From positions 92,643,501 through 92,707,500 of the forward strand of contig NC_091251.1 of the NCBI RefSeq assembly GCF_042477335.2: a stretch of 64,000 nucleotides of DNA, given 5' to 3'. A program made the position numbers and the translations under genes. The notes under the pieces are model-generated. The model had not been told where the DNA came from, ran no database searches, and saw only the letters and a program-made list of their open reading frames with translations. Of this stretch, positions 12,263-22,984 are shown piece after piece (the stretch's first letter is position 1; the number at the start of each line of letters is the position of its first letter). The stretch is from Ovis canadensis (lineage: Eukaryota > Chordata > Mammalia > Artiodactyla > Bovidae).

Positions 12263-12487
12263 CAATTAATATGTTGCTGCTGCATAGTCGCTTGAGTCAT
12301 GTCCAAGCGACCCTATGGTTGCAGCCCGTCAGGCTCCTCTGTCCATGGAATTCTCCAGGCAAGAATACTGGAGTGGGTTGCCATGCCCTCCTCCAGTGCA
12401 TCTTCCCAACCCAGGGATTGAACCCAGGTCTCCTGCATTGCAGGCAGATCCTTTACCACTGAGCCACCAGGGAAGCCCAATTAATAT
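12263..12487 (-). mobile_element. Bov-tA SINE, antisense, with 10-bp target-site duplication
   Basis: A full-length antisense Bov-tA is flanked by CAATTAATAT at 12263-12272 and again at 12478-12487. The perfect duplication supports target-primed retroposition and a fairly recent insertion. Confidence 0.95.
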
Positions 12488-12790
12488 ATACCAAGCATTT
12501 ATTATGCCCTAGAAACTCAATGATACACCTGACATAAATTTTGGCATTTAATCCTCTCAACAATTTTATGAAGTGTTGGGTTGGCCAAAAAGTTGATCTT
12601 GTGGAAATGTCTGAATGAACTTTCTGGCTACCTCAATACTATAGTCTCCAATCTTAAGATAAGGATTCTGAAGCCTATAAAAGTTGTCACTTTTTGACTG
12701 CACACAGATGATAAGTGGCAAAGCCAGGATTTGAACCCAAAAGCCTGGCTTCAGAGTCCTCACTGTAATCACTACACTTTGGTCAGGGTA
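12488..12790 (-). mobile_element. MIR, antisense, split by a mariner miniature element
   Basis: Antisense MIR sequence at 12488-12575 resumes at 12640-12790. The second part includes the 'ggatttgaaccca' remnant of the tRNA-like B box. The 12576-12638 segment interrupts it. Confidence 0.7.
12576..12638. mobile_element. Mariner-derived miniature inverted-repeat element
   Basis: The left terminus TTGGGTTGGCCAAAAAGTT is the ruminant mariner-type inverted repeat. Its imperfect reverse complement ends near 12638 (GAACTTTCTGGCTACCTCAAT). The element is only about 63 bp, so it is non-autonomous, and it lies inside an antisense MIR. Confidence 0.78.
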
Positions 12791-12799
12791 GCCTCTGAT

Positions 12800-13345
12800 G
12801 TCCCTCTTCCACTACTTAACCCCGGCTGCCACCTATTCAATGATTCAGTGATTTGTTCCTATACCATGGAGCCTTATCATATTTTATTTCACACAAGTTA
12901 CAGCATTAAAATTATAGGTTTTGAATGGTTGTATTGAGTTCATCTGGTTTAACAAGTTTTGTCTAGCTTAAGCTCTAGAAGTAGCTAAGAAAGAAGAAGC
13001 AGGTAGAGCCAGTCACAGGTTGGCCCAGGACAAAGGTGAGGCCAAGAGATTTATTTTTCAACCCTGAAGGTACATGGAAAGAGCTGAGTCTTGGCTTTCC
13101 CTCCACAGCTTGGAGAGCTTAGTACCTTCCCACATAGCAGAAGCCACCTTTACCAGCAGGAGTCTCTGCTTCACAAAGCAATATTCTCCTTGGCTCTATT
13201 TTTGGCTCCAGAAACATGGAGCTGGCTGGATTACCTTTGCAGTGCTCAGGAGGAACTCTAGAGCCCAGATTTACCAGGAAAACAAAATAAAATAACATTT
13301 CATCTTTTTCTGGCTTTTTAAGGATTTTTTCAAAAATATCCTGAG
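12800..13345. other. Non-coding, nothing recognised
   Basis: The 73-residue frame at 13074-13295 has no recognisable domain or splice context and is not called. Confidence 0.5.
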
Positions 13346-13662
13346 CTTGAAAAGTGAAAGTTGCTCAGTCATTTCCGACTGTTTGTGACCCCATGGACTA
13401 CACAGTCCATGGCATTCTCCAGGCCAGAATACTGGAGTGGGTAGCCTTTCCCTTCTCCAGGGGATCTTCCCAACCCAGTGGTCAAACCCAGGTCTCCTGT
13501 ATTGCAGGCAGATTCTTAACCAGCTGAGCCACAATGGAAGCCCAAGAATATTGGAGTGGGTAGCCTATCCCTTCTCCAGGGGATCTTCCCAACCCAGGGA
13601 TCAAACTGGGGTCTCCTGCATTGGAGGAGGATTCTTTACCAACTGAGCTATCAGGAAGCCCA
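13346..13662 (-). mobile_element. Bov-A2 type dimeric SINE, antisense
   Basis: Two antisense units lie head to tail: a full one at 13346-13543 and a partial second at 13544-13662 that repeats the 'ggatcttcccaaccca' core. This dimer layout is that of Bov-A2. Confidence 0.88.
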
Positions 13663-14871
13663 TCCTTAGCACCGTGCTACCCAAAGTCTTCAAGCTAACG
13701 CACAAAACTTGGAAATGAACACTTGGCTTGCTTTTTTGTACCTGCCCCCTAGCTGTCTGGTAGTCCTCACCGCCTACTATGATAGCCCTCATAGTACCTA
13801 TGTATTGCCTTTCAAGCCCCTCATTCAGGTCTATTCATGCTGAAGATTCTGAACTCTTCTCTAGATCTCCTTTCCCACATGCCAAGGTGTCCCTGATAAT
13901 GCTAGAATTTTTAAGAATTAAATAACAGGCAACTCAAAACAATATAGATCCTTACCTTCCCAGTATAGAAAAGTACATGATGAATATGGAATAAATGGAT
14001 CAACCACAGTACAACTTGGTTGCTGGAAAATAGAAGTAAAGAAAGACTGGAAGGATGAAAAAGGAAAGAGGTAAAGAAAAAAGAGAAGTTGTTAATAAGC
14101 TTTCTCTATATGGTGTAATATATGCTTTCACATGTTCCCCTCTTAATAGTACCCTTAGGCAGCCTCCTTGAACCACACCAGTGAGCATGAACTTTGATTT
14201 ATTGAGAAAGTTCGGAGAGCCCTGGATTTCTGGTGTTAATACGTCAGGCATTTTACAATCCCTGTATAAGATTATCTGATATACATAAGAGAAAGAAGTA
14301 TAAATGAAGCTTTATGTTCATCCTAATTCTTTCCCTCTGCCCTACCAACTTTTATGTCCAAATATGTCCCTCCCAGGCACACACCTCAGCCCTGAAATTA
14401 CTGACAAAGCCTCTGCAGCCTGTGAGTGGGAAGGCTGAGACAAAGTGTAAGGAGAGGAAATAAATAATGAATGATAAGCTTGGCTGCTGACAGACTGTTG
14501 CCACAGCAGCAGAATCTGCAGAAGTTTAGATGCAATTCTGCAGATCTCAAGAGATCTTGAGAACAAGAGAAGGAAAAGAAAATATGTCCATCTTCAGTAG
14601 CTCCTTAACGAATCCACTCTTCACATGTGGTTGTCACAAGGCAACAAGACAGTCCCATGCAGTCCAAACGTTTGTGGTGGTCAGTAGTGTGATTGAAGTT
14701 GCGTGAGAACAGCTGCCTGCTCAGGAAAAGCTCACTTACTGGGCCTGAAATGTTCTATTCATTCACCAAACCTTAATGATTTCTCAGTTTCAACATCATC
14801 ATATCAGGGCAACCATATTATACCAGTTAGGTGCTCACATTTGAGTGATTTGAATAGAAAAGGGATTGATT
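13663..14871. other. Non-coding, mostly unique sequence
   Basis: Short minus-strand frames at 14000-14251 and 14342-14566 show no recognisable domain. No young repeat is evident. Confidence 0.5.
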
Positions 14872-14877
14872 AAAGGC

Positions 14878-15294
14878 TAAGAGTTGGACTATAAAGAAAG
14901 CTGAGTGCCAAAGAATTGATGCTTTTAAACTGCGGTGTTGTAGAAGACTCTTGAGAGTCCTTTGGACAGCAAGGAGAGCCAACCAGTCCATCCTAAAGGA
15001 AATCATTCCTGAATATTCATTGGAAGGACTGATGATGAAGCTGAAACTCCAGTCTTTTGGCCACCTGATGTGAAGAACTGACTCATTTGAAAAGATCCTG
15101 ATGCTGGGAAAGACTGAAGGCAGGAGGAGAAGGGGTCAACAGAGGATGAGATGGTTGGATGGCATCACTAACTCAATGGGCATGAGTTTGAGCAAACTCC
15201 GGAAGTTGGTGATGGACAGGGAGGCCCGGCATGCTGCAGTCCATGGGATCACAAAGAGTCGGACATGACTGAGCAACTGAAATGAACTGAACTG
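14878..15294 (+). mobile_element. BovB 3' fragment, sense
   Basis: A 5'-truncated BovB starts in the C-terminal coding region and ends in the ACTGA-type tail at about 15280-15294. A short AAAGGC occurs at 14872-14877 and 15295-15300. This could be a 6-bp target-site duplication, but it is short enough to be chance. Confidence 0.9.
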
Positions 15295-15299
15295 AAAGG

Positions 15300-17630
15300 C
15301 GAGGGGGGAAGGAAGAGAGTGATGTCAGCAAGATGTTGGACTAAGAAGCTTCAGGCCCTCCTTCCCCACAGAGACACCAAGTTAATAATACATGGACCAG
15401 AATACCTTTGTGAGAACTCTAGGGACCAGTTAAGAAGCCACAGCACCCAGGTCACTATGAAACAAGAAGAGCTTTCAACAACAGGGGTAGGTAAATTTAC
15501 AGCATTTGGCATACCCATCCCTGTCCTTCCTCTGTGCAGCATAGCGCTGAGCAACTGGGAAATCTCTCAGACCAAGGCTCCCTTTTAATATGGAATCAAA
15601 AGAGTGGGCCGTATGTCTAGCATTCTAGCTTGTCTGGAGGGTTACCTGAAGGACTGGTTTCTATCTAGCCTGACTTGGACCACTGAAGGCACTTGTACCA
15701 GAGTTTGGAAACTGCTGAAAACAGAGGCAAGCAGTGTGTTAGAGCTGCAGAACCACAGGTAGGCGCTAGGAGGAGCAATAGGTCCGAAAAGGTTTGAGAT
15801 TTCCTACAACTTGTAGTGGCACTGACCGGTGAGCACACAAAGACAGAGAGAGGTGGTTATTCTTTTTAAATTCTAGCAAAATATTATAAGGCACACAAAG
15901 AACATTGGAAACATTGGCCAATTCCATAATGAAAGTGAAACTCCAGAAACCGACTCTGAAGAAACACAGAATTATGAGCTGTCGTAATTATTATTAACTG
16001 GTATAAAGATGCTCTCAGTGAGGTAAAAGAGAACACAAGCAGAAAACTAAATGAAATCAGGAAATGATACCTAAACAATATGAGAATATCAACAAAGAGA
16101 AACTATAAAAAGAAGAACCAAACAAAAATTCTGGAGTTCAAAAATGCAAAAGTACTGAAAAATTCATTCAGTTCAGTTGCTCAGTCATGTCTGACTCTGT
16201 GACCCCATGGACTGCAGCATGCCAGGCTTCTCTGTCCTTCACCATCTCCCGGAGCTTGCTCCATGCCCACTGAGGTGGTGATGCCATCCAACCACCTCAT
16301 CTTCTGTCATCCCCTTCTCTTCCTGCCTTCAATCTTTCCCAGTATCAGGGTGTTTTCCAATGAGTCAGTTCTTCACATCAGGCAGCCAAAGTATTTGTCT
16401 AAACAGTCATTAGAGGAGTTCAATATCAGACTTGACAGGCAGAAGAAAGAGCCAATGAACTTGAAGATAAATCATTTGAAACCATTGATTCAGAAAAGTA
16501 AAAAAAAAATTAAAAAAGAAGAAAACCAAAGATAAGGTACTTAATGTACACTGTCTGCAGGAGTAATATACATATTAGGGATCCACAGAATAAGAGAGAA
16601 GTTGGCTGAAAGCTTATTTGAAGAAATAATGGCAAAACTTCCCAAATCTGGGGAAATAAGTGAACATACAGATTCAAGAAGCTGAAAGAAATCAGTCCGG
16701 ATAAATCTAACATAAACCACATTGAGCTTCATTGCAATCAACTGTCTAAACTCAAAGATAAAGAGAGAATCTTGAAAGTGGCAACAAAAGACAGTTTGTA
16801 ACATGCAAGAGAGCTTTCATAAGATTATCAGCAGATTTCTCAGTGGATACTTTACAGGCCAGAACAGTGGCATCATATACTCAAAGCACTGAAAGGAAAA
16901 AAAAAAAAATCTATCAACCAAGAGTACCATATTCATTAAAATTATTCCACAAAAATTAAGGAAAAACTAAGACTCTTCCAGGTAAACTAAAACTAAAGAA
17001 GTTTATTGCTACTAGACTTGCTCCACAAGAATTATTAAAGAGTCCTTCAAGTTGAAACAAAAGGAGAACAGACAGCAACACAAAAATGTATGAAAACATA
17101 AGATTCTCCAGTAAAGGTAAATACATGGACAAATATATTAATAGTAACCTGTACTATTGTAATTTAGGTACACAGAACTTAAATGACAAAAACATTTTAA
17201 AGAGAACTATAGATCAGTATTAAAATATATATAATATCAAAAAATATAGTATGATATCAGTAACATAAAGTGGAGTGGTAAGGCTGTAAAACAGCGGAAT
17301 TTTTGTGTGCAATTGAAGTTGTATCAGTTTCAAATAGAATGCTATCACTTTAAGATGTTTTTGTAATCGCAGTGATAACTACAGGAAAATGTTATGGGAG
17401 GTACCTAGTCAAATTCACAAAAACCAAAAATGGAATGGTGATTACCAGGGTCTGGAAAAGGGGGAGGAAAGTTGTTTAATGGGTATAGAATTTCCGATTT
17501 ACAAGATGAGCAAGGTCTGGGGATCTGCATTAGAACCATATGAATTATTTAACACATCTGAACAATACACGTAAAAATGATTAAGATGGTAAATTTTATC
17601 CTTTTACCACAATAGGAAAAAGGCAATGCA
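15300..17630 (+). mobile_element. HAL1-like (ORF1-only) L1 element, sense
   Basis: L1 5' UTR-like sequence (15300-15860) leads into decayed ORF1 (about 15860-17090). This is followed directly by 3' UTR sequence (17090-17630) with no ORF2. The ORF1 part keeps recognisable wording, such as the coiled-coil coding segment near 15940-16150 and the C-terminal region near 16590-17050, but has many stops. The absence of a 3.8-kb ORF2 fits HAL1, a family of half-L1 elements in mammals. An internally deleted L1 is the alternative. An antisense BovB interrupts it at 16169-16410. Confidence 0.7.
16169..16410 (-). mobile_element. BovB 3' fragment, antisense, inside the HAL1-like element
   Basis: The reverse complement is the last 0.24 kb of BovB. 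It begins with the GTTCAGTTCAG-type tail at 16169 and ends at the 'ggcagccaaagtatt' core. Host ORF1 sequence resumes at about 16411, and TCATT on both sides is a possible short target duplication. Confidence 0.85.
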
Positions 17631-17639
17631 TGTGAAGGG

Positions 17640-17792
17640 AAAGTTCATGTTTAACTGGGTATAGAGTTCCAGTTTTGTGAGACGAAAAGAGTTTGGGAGA
17701 TGGATGGCAGTGATGCTTGCATGACAATGTGCATGAATGTAATGCCATTGAACTGTGCACATAAAACTGGGTAAGATGGTATGACAAAAAAG
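17640..17792 (+). mobile_element. Old L1 3' end, sense
   Basis: A second L1 3' UTR-type segment lies directly after the one that ends the HAL1-like element, with the 'gaactgtgcacataaaa' ending. It is 5' truncated and old. Confidence 0.65.
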
Positions 17793-17916
17793 CCACACAT
17801 GCACAGCCTCACACACCAACATCAGAGCAGGTCTCAGCATTTGACTGAATAGACTACTGCCAAGCAGATAGAATTTGAGAGTAAAAAGGTTGCGAATAGC
17901 TCCAAATACTTGCCCT

Positions 17917-18142
17917 ATTAACAAGGCTTCCATCATAGCTCAGTCGGTAAAGAATCTGCCTGCAGTGCAGGAGACCTCGGTTCTATTCCTGGGTTGGGAA
18001 GACACCCTGGAAAAGGAAATGGCAACCCACTCCAGTATTCTTGTCTAGAAAATCCCATGGATAGAGGAGCCTGGCAGACTACAGTCCATGGGATCATAAG
18101 AGTTGGACACGACTTAGTGACTAAACCACCACAATTAACAAG
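17917..18142 (+). mobile_element. Bov-tA SINE, sense, with 9-bp target-site duplication
   Basis: A complete sense Bov-tA has its tRNA-like head at 17926 and the GACTTAGTGACTAAA tail. ATTAACAAG occurs at 17917-17925 and at 18134-18142. Confidence 0.94.
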
Positions 18143-18199
18143 AAATTTTACCATTAAAGACTTAACATCTTAAAACAATATTTATAATAGGGTCATGAC

Positions 18200-18566
18200 G
18201 GAATGGACTTCTCTGGTGGCTCAGATGGTAAAGAATCTGCCTGCAATGAGGGAGACCTGGGTTTGATCCCTGGGTTGGGAAGATGCCCCGGAGAAGGGAA
18301 CAGCAACCCATTCCAGTATTCTTACCAAGAGAATTTCATGGGCAGAGGAGCCTGGCGGGCTACAAGGGCTACAAAGGCTGTGCACCAAAGAAATGATGCT
18401 CTTGAATTGTACTGCTGGAGAAGACTCTCAAGAGTCCCTTGGACTGCAAGGAGATCAAACTACTCAATCTTAAAGGACATCAATCCTGAATATTCATTGA
18501 AAGGACTGATGCTGAAGCTGAAGCAGCATCAGCAGTCCATGGGATCGCAAAGAGCCACACACACAC
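18200..18566 (+). mobile_element. Chimeric Bov-tA carrying an internal BovB segment
   Basis: A Bov-tA head and body (18200-18372) stops at GGCTAC. A sense BovB C-terminal segment of about 155 bp follows (18378-18530). The Bov-tA tail then resumes at about 18533 with AGTCCATGGGATCGCAAAGAG. A 156-residue frame crosses the whole chimera (18203-18673), but it is a translation of SINE and LINE sequence and not a gene. Confidence 0.78.
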
Positions 18567-18734
18567 GACAGAATACAGAATCTTACTCTAATGGTTTATC
18601 TGAAAAGCCTTTTAGTACAGAGACTACTTATAAAAGTATGGGCATGACTATTAGAATCAAGAAAGAATGTTGAAGCTACCACAGATCATCAAGAGAAGGA
18701 AGATACTGGGGCAAAAGGCAGAAATTGTGTTTGC

Positions 18735-19450
18735 TGTTGTTCCGCAGTCACTAAGTTGGGTCCAGCTCGGTGCAGCCTCGTGGACTACTGCAGCCCAGGC
18801 TCCTATGTCCCTCACTATCTCCCGTAGTTTGCTCAAATTCATATCCATTGAGTTGGTGATACTATCTAACCGTCTCATCCTCTGCTGCCTCCTTCTCTTT
18901 TTGCCTTCAATCTTTCACAGCATCAGAGTCTTTTCTAGTGAGTCGGCTCTTCGCATCAGATGGCCAAAATATTGGAACTTCAGCTTCAGCATCAGTCCTT
19001 TCAATGAATATTCGGGATTCATGTCCTTTAAGATTGAGCGGTTTGATCTCCTTGCAGTCCAACGGACTCTGAGAGTCTTCTCCAGCAGTGCAGTTCAAGA
19101 GCATCATTTCTTTGGTGTACAGCCTTCTTTATGGTCTAACTCTCACATCTACACATGACTACTGGAAAAACCATAGCTTTGACTAAAAAGACCTTTGTCA
19201 GCAAACTGATGTCTCTGCTTTTTTAATACACTGTCTAGGCTTCTCATAGCTTTCCTTCCAAAGAGCAAGTGTCTTTTAATTTCATGGTTGCAGTCACTGT
19301 CTGCAGTGATTTTGGAGCCCAAGAAAAGAAAATTCGTCACTGCTTCCACTTTTCCCCCTTCTATTTGCCATGAAGTGATGGGACCAGATGCCATGATCTT
19401 AGCTTTTTGAATGCTGAGTTTTAAGCCAGCTTTTTCACTCTCCTCTGCCA
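18735..19450 (-). mobile_element. BovB 3' fragment, antisense
   Basis: The reverse complement of the final 0.7 kb of BovB runs from the tail near 18735 to the region just C-terminal of the YADD box near 19450. The minus frame 19505-19149 shows the conserved coding remnant. It is 5' truncated. Confidence 0.92.
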
Positions 19451-19844
19451 GAGTCCATTGACAGGCAGACCCAAGGAAAAGGGGCCACAGAATCATAACT
19501 ATCATATTGTCAGGACACAGCCACCCCCCAAACCAGGTGCCTCAGGGAGGGAGAAAGTGGGAAAGAAATGTATTCCATTCTCTTCCCTCATCTTCCAGTC
19601 TCATGTTGGGGCTCTCCTCTGTGCAAATCCGACCAGAAGCAAGAGGGCAAAGGAGCCCAGTCAGTGCAGATGTCAGTCTCCCAAAGCAAAGCTAGACAAA
19701 AGCACAGCAAATGGATGGTGAGGCATGGCACAGTATTAGAGAAAATTTCTAGAGTCTTAAAGAATCTTTAAGGTCATCTGGGACAGACCACCAGGAAGTC
19801 TGTGTAAATTCTCTTTACTTTTCTAACTGATGTACCAAAACCTC
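19451..19844. other. Non-coding, nothing recognised
   Basis: Three overlapping plus frames here (19458-19771) translate the same short stretch in different phases and have no recognisable domain. Confidence 0.5.
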
Positions 19845-20010
19845 CAAAGGCAACAAAAAGCATGGCCTCTGGAGTTAGGTAGGCCTGTTCCCCACTTCCA
19901 AGTTGTGTAACCTTGGGCAATTTACCTAACTTCTGAAAACAGGTTTCTTCTTTGTAAAGCAAGTGTCATAATAACAGCCTCATGAGGTTGTGGTGAAATT
20001 AAAAAATAAA
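19845..20010 (+). mobile_element. MIR, sense
   Basis: The MIR core is visible in order: 'gtgtaaccttgggcaa', then an altered 'ctcag-tttc' segment, then 'ataataacagcctcatgagg'. It is diverged. Confidence 0.7.
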
Positions 20011-20212
20011 TACAGAGGTGAGGAGACTGGGCCCCTCCTTGATAGGGAGCTGTTGACCTAGTTAAGCATGGACAATTTGGTCACCAGATTCACAGTGCTA
20101 CCTGAATTCCCAATTAGTTGAGTGGTTCATCAAAACATCTTTGTTTCTACTTAAACACCCATCAACTGATGCCTGGTAAAAAACATTTGATACATCTGCA
20201 CAAACAATACTG

Positions 20213-20345
20213 TATAATAATATATAATATATAATAATATATATAATATAATATATAATAATATATAATTATTAATTTATATATTATATTAATATAATGT
20301 ATAATATTAATAATTATATTATATATTAATATATTATAATATACT
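20213..20345. repeat. AT-only simple repeat (TATAATA type)
   Basis: About 130 bp are almost exclusively A and T in irregular TATAATA and ATATTA units. Such tracts are unstable and length-variable. Confidence 0.9.
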
Positions 20346-20648
20346 GTATACTGTATGTTTTAAAATGTGGTAGTTCTATATGTACATTGTATCTGAAATA
20401 CAATGATCTCCAGATAATACTTATAATGTAAGATAGGGAAATAGGTAGATAGGTTGATAGATTATCTCTGGAGCAATTTACAAAGACAAATAACACTGGA
20501 TACCATTGGAAAGGATTCGGGAAGATTGAGTTCAGGGGTAAAAGGAAATTTTAATTTTTATTATATAATCTTGATACCAAAAGTATTTTGATTTAGTATC
20601 TTATATTCTTCTGTTTATTCCATTTTCCCACAACCATTACACAATGCC

Positions 20649-20991
20649 TACTAGGTACACAACAAGGAGATCAAACTAGTCAATCCTTTAGGAAATCAAC
20701 CCAGAATATCCACTGGGAGGACTGATGCTGAAGCTGAAGCTCTAATACTTTAGCCACCTGATGTGAAGAAACAACTCATTGGATAAGATCCCGATGCTGG
20801 GAAAGATAAAGGGCAAGAGGAGAAGAGGGTGACAGAGGATGAGATGGTTGGATGGTATCATTGACTGAATAGACATGAGTTTGAGCAAATTCCGGAAGAT
20901 AGTGAAGAACAGGGAAGCCTGGTGTGCTGCAGTCCACGGGGCCACAAAGAGTCAGATATCACTGAGTTACTGAACAACAACAATACTAGGT
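20649..20991 (+). mobile_element. BovB 3' fragment, sense, with 8-bp target-site duplication
   Basis: A 5'-truncated BovB of about 325 bp ends in ACAACAACAA. TACTAGGT occurs at 20649-20656 and again at 20984-20991, giving a clean duplication that supports target-primed insertion. Confidence 0.9.
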
Positions 20992-21000
20992 GCTGGGAAT

Positions 21001-21022
21001 ACAAAAAAAAAAAAAAAAAAAA
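21001..21022. repeat. Poly(A) run
   Basis: About 21 consecutive A residues lie a few bases after the BovB duplication, within old repeat-like sequence. Confidence 0.85.
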
Positions 21023-21136
21023 AGACACTATCCCTACTTGCGAGCAGCTCTAGCCTAGGTGACAAAAAAGCAAGTAGAGAACCATTATGCAATGTAATGT
21101 ATGGCCTATCTGAGTTCCCTTATTCAAAATTTGAAG

Positions 21137-21157
21137 ACACACACACACACACACACT
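21137..21157. repeat. (AC)n microsatellite
   Basis: Roughly ten AC units form a simple dinucleotide tract. Confidence 0.9.
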
Positions 21158-21753
21158 CACCAATCGCCCCTTAAACTCCTTTCTCATTGCACGTATCACA
21201 TTCTAACATCCTATGTATTTATTTACTTATGATATTTCTTGTCAGTTTTCTCCCCTTCCTTGCGGGTGAAAATTTTTGCCTGTTTTGTTCCCTGATAGAT
21301 CTCCGATGCCTGGAATGGCAAAATTTTTCAGTGGATAATTGTTGAACTAATGTTGAATGAATAAATGTTATGTAATATAAAAGCATGAAAAAGAAGCTAT
21401 CAGAACACAGCAGAAGAACACCAAATGTATGCATGGAGGTCAGTAAGGCTTCACAGAAGAGACATTTGTCCTAAGTCTTGAAGCAAACCTGAGTGGCACT
21501 GGCTGAAAGACCTAATGTTCAAAGAGCAAGTAAATGAGAAATATAGAAAGATGAAACATACAGAAACATACAGGGAACTGGAATTCCCAAGGTATAAAGG
21601 TATGAAGGAATGGCAGCAGAGAAAACTGAACGTATGCCAACAATCACGTGTTCCTGTTAACTGTTTATGTTGGGGAGGCAATGGTTTGTTGAAGACTTGT
21701 TATGGTGTTCTTTCTTCTATGTATGTTTAATTTTTTTTTCACAATGCAAAGCT
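21158..21753. other. Non-coding, possibly old LINE-like remnants
   Basis: No gene is seen. Wording near 21440-21590 ('ggcttcacagaagagacattt') resembles old L2-class repeats but is too diverged to delimit. Confidence 0.4.
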
Positions 21754-21932
21754 AAGAATAAATGAGGGGCTTCTGTGGTGGTCCAAGGGTTAAGACTCCA
21801 TGCTCCTGGTCCCTGGTTGGGGAATTCAGAGCCTGCAAAGATTCTGCCTGCCACACATTGCAGTCAAAATAAATAAATAAAAAGTTTTTTTTTTTAAATA
21901 AACCTTTGTAAAAGAAAAAAAGAATAAATGAG
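21754..21932 (+). mobile_element. CHR-type SINE, sense, with 13-bp target-site duplication
   Basis: The tRNA-like head is at 21767, with a GGTTGGGGAATTCAGAG body and an A/T-rich tail. AAGAATAAATGAG is present at 21754-21766 and at 21920-21932 without mismatch. Confidence 0.93.
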
Positions 21933-22204
21933 CAAGCAAACCACTTTTGGAAAGTATAAAAATGTTTTCTAGGGACTTTTAAGGAGTATAAAAATGCTTT
22001 TCTAGGCAAGGGAACATGACTGGTTACCAGCCACAAGTAACAGCAGCTAAGCTAGGGTGGCAGCAAGTGGTAGGTGAAAAAGGTAAATACCTTAGAGGAA
22101 CACATAAGTCTGTAGTTTTTCCATTGTAAATGACAACTCAAGATTAAGTGTGAAAGGGAATTTTTACTGGTTCACACACTAGGAAGTCCAGGGAAGTATC
22201 TGGG

Positions 22205-22428
22205 CATTAAAAACTGCTGAATCTATAGCACAAGGAACTCTCCTCAATGCTCTGTGGTGACCTAAATAGGAAAGAAATCTAAGAACAAGTGGATATATGT
22301 ATACATATGATATATGTAGATCAGTATATATGTATACTGATTCATTTTGCTGTACAGCAAGAAACTAAGCAACATTATAAAGTAACTATACTCCAGTAAA
22401 AAATTTTAAAATGAAAAAAAAAAACAAA
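22205..22428 (+). mobile_element. Ruminant L1 3' end, sense
   Basis: It carries the characteristic ruminant L1 3' UTR words: 'agcacaaggaactctcctcaatg', then 'gctgtacagcaagaaac', then 'aactatactccagtaaaaa', ending in poly(A) at 22415-22428. It is 5' truncated. Confidence 0.88.
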
Positions 22429-22984
22429 ACTGCTAGATCTAAGAACTTCATGGATAACACTAGAGCTTTGTCTCTCCCTTAAATAATTTTTGCTTCTGTT
22501 TCAATTCAGTTTTCAGATAGGATTTCCCTAGATTGTAAGAAAGATGGCCGTCAGTTGCCCCCACCTCAAATCCTCCCAACTTAAAGAGCCACTGTCTCCT
22601 AATGTCTATATAACTCTCAGGGAGAATTCTAACTCTCTGCCTGGGTCATGAGCGCCTCCCTAACCAATCACTATGGGGTAGAGAGATGGAATAATACGAC
22701 TGGCCAGGCGAGGAAGAGGCACTGGCTGGAGAGGATGGAGGCCCAGATGCTCTTTATGGTGTACTGAGCACCCAATTCCAGTATGAGGGAAGGGGAGTTC
22801 CCCTACACCAACAAGCAGTTCTTGAGACACCAGCAATTAAGCTCCATTCTGACACTCTCTACCCAGAGATAGCATCAGATTCTACAGGTCCTACAAGACT
22901 GCCACACACACACCAGCCCCTCCCTCCCATTTCAGATGCCACTCACAATTCCAGGTTGTTATCTGTGCTTCTGACTAACTGGCT
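22429..22984. other. Non-coding, possibly outer part of the old LTR element
   Basis: No gene is seen. The sequence may belong to the same old retroviral element as 22985-24325, but no boundary is visible. Confidence 0.4.

Noticed and set aside
17926..18000. tRNA-like heads of Bov-tA and CHR SINEs as tRNA genes
   Set aside because: They keep A and B box words, but the anticodon arm and acceptor ends are degenerate and a SINE body follows directly.
18203..18673. A 156-residue plus-strand frame
   Set aside because: It translates a Bov-tA head, a BovB segment and flank, and is not a gene.
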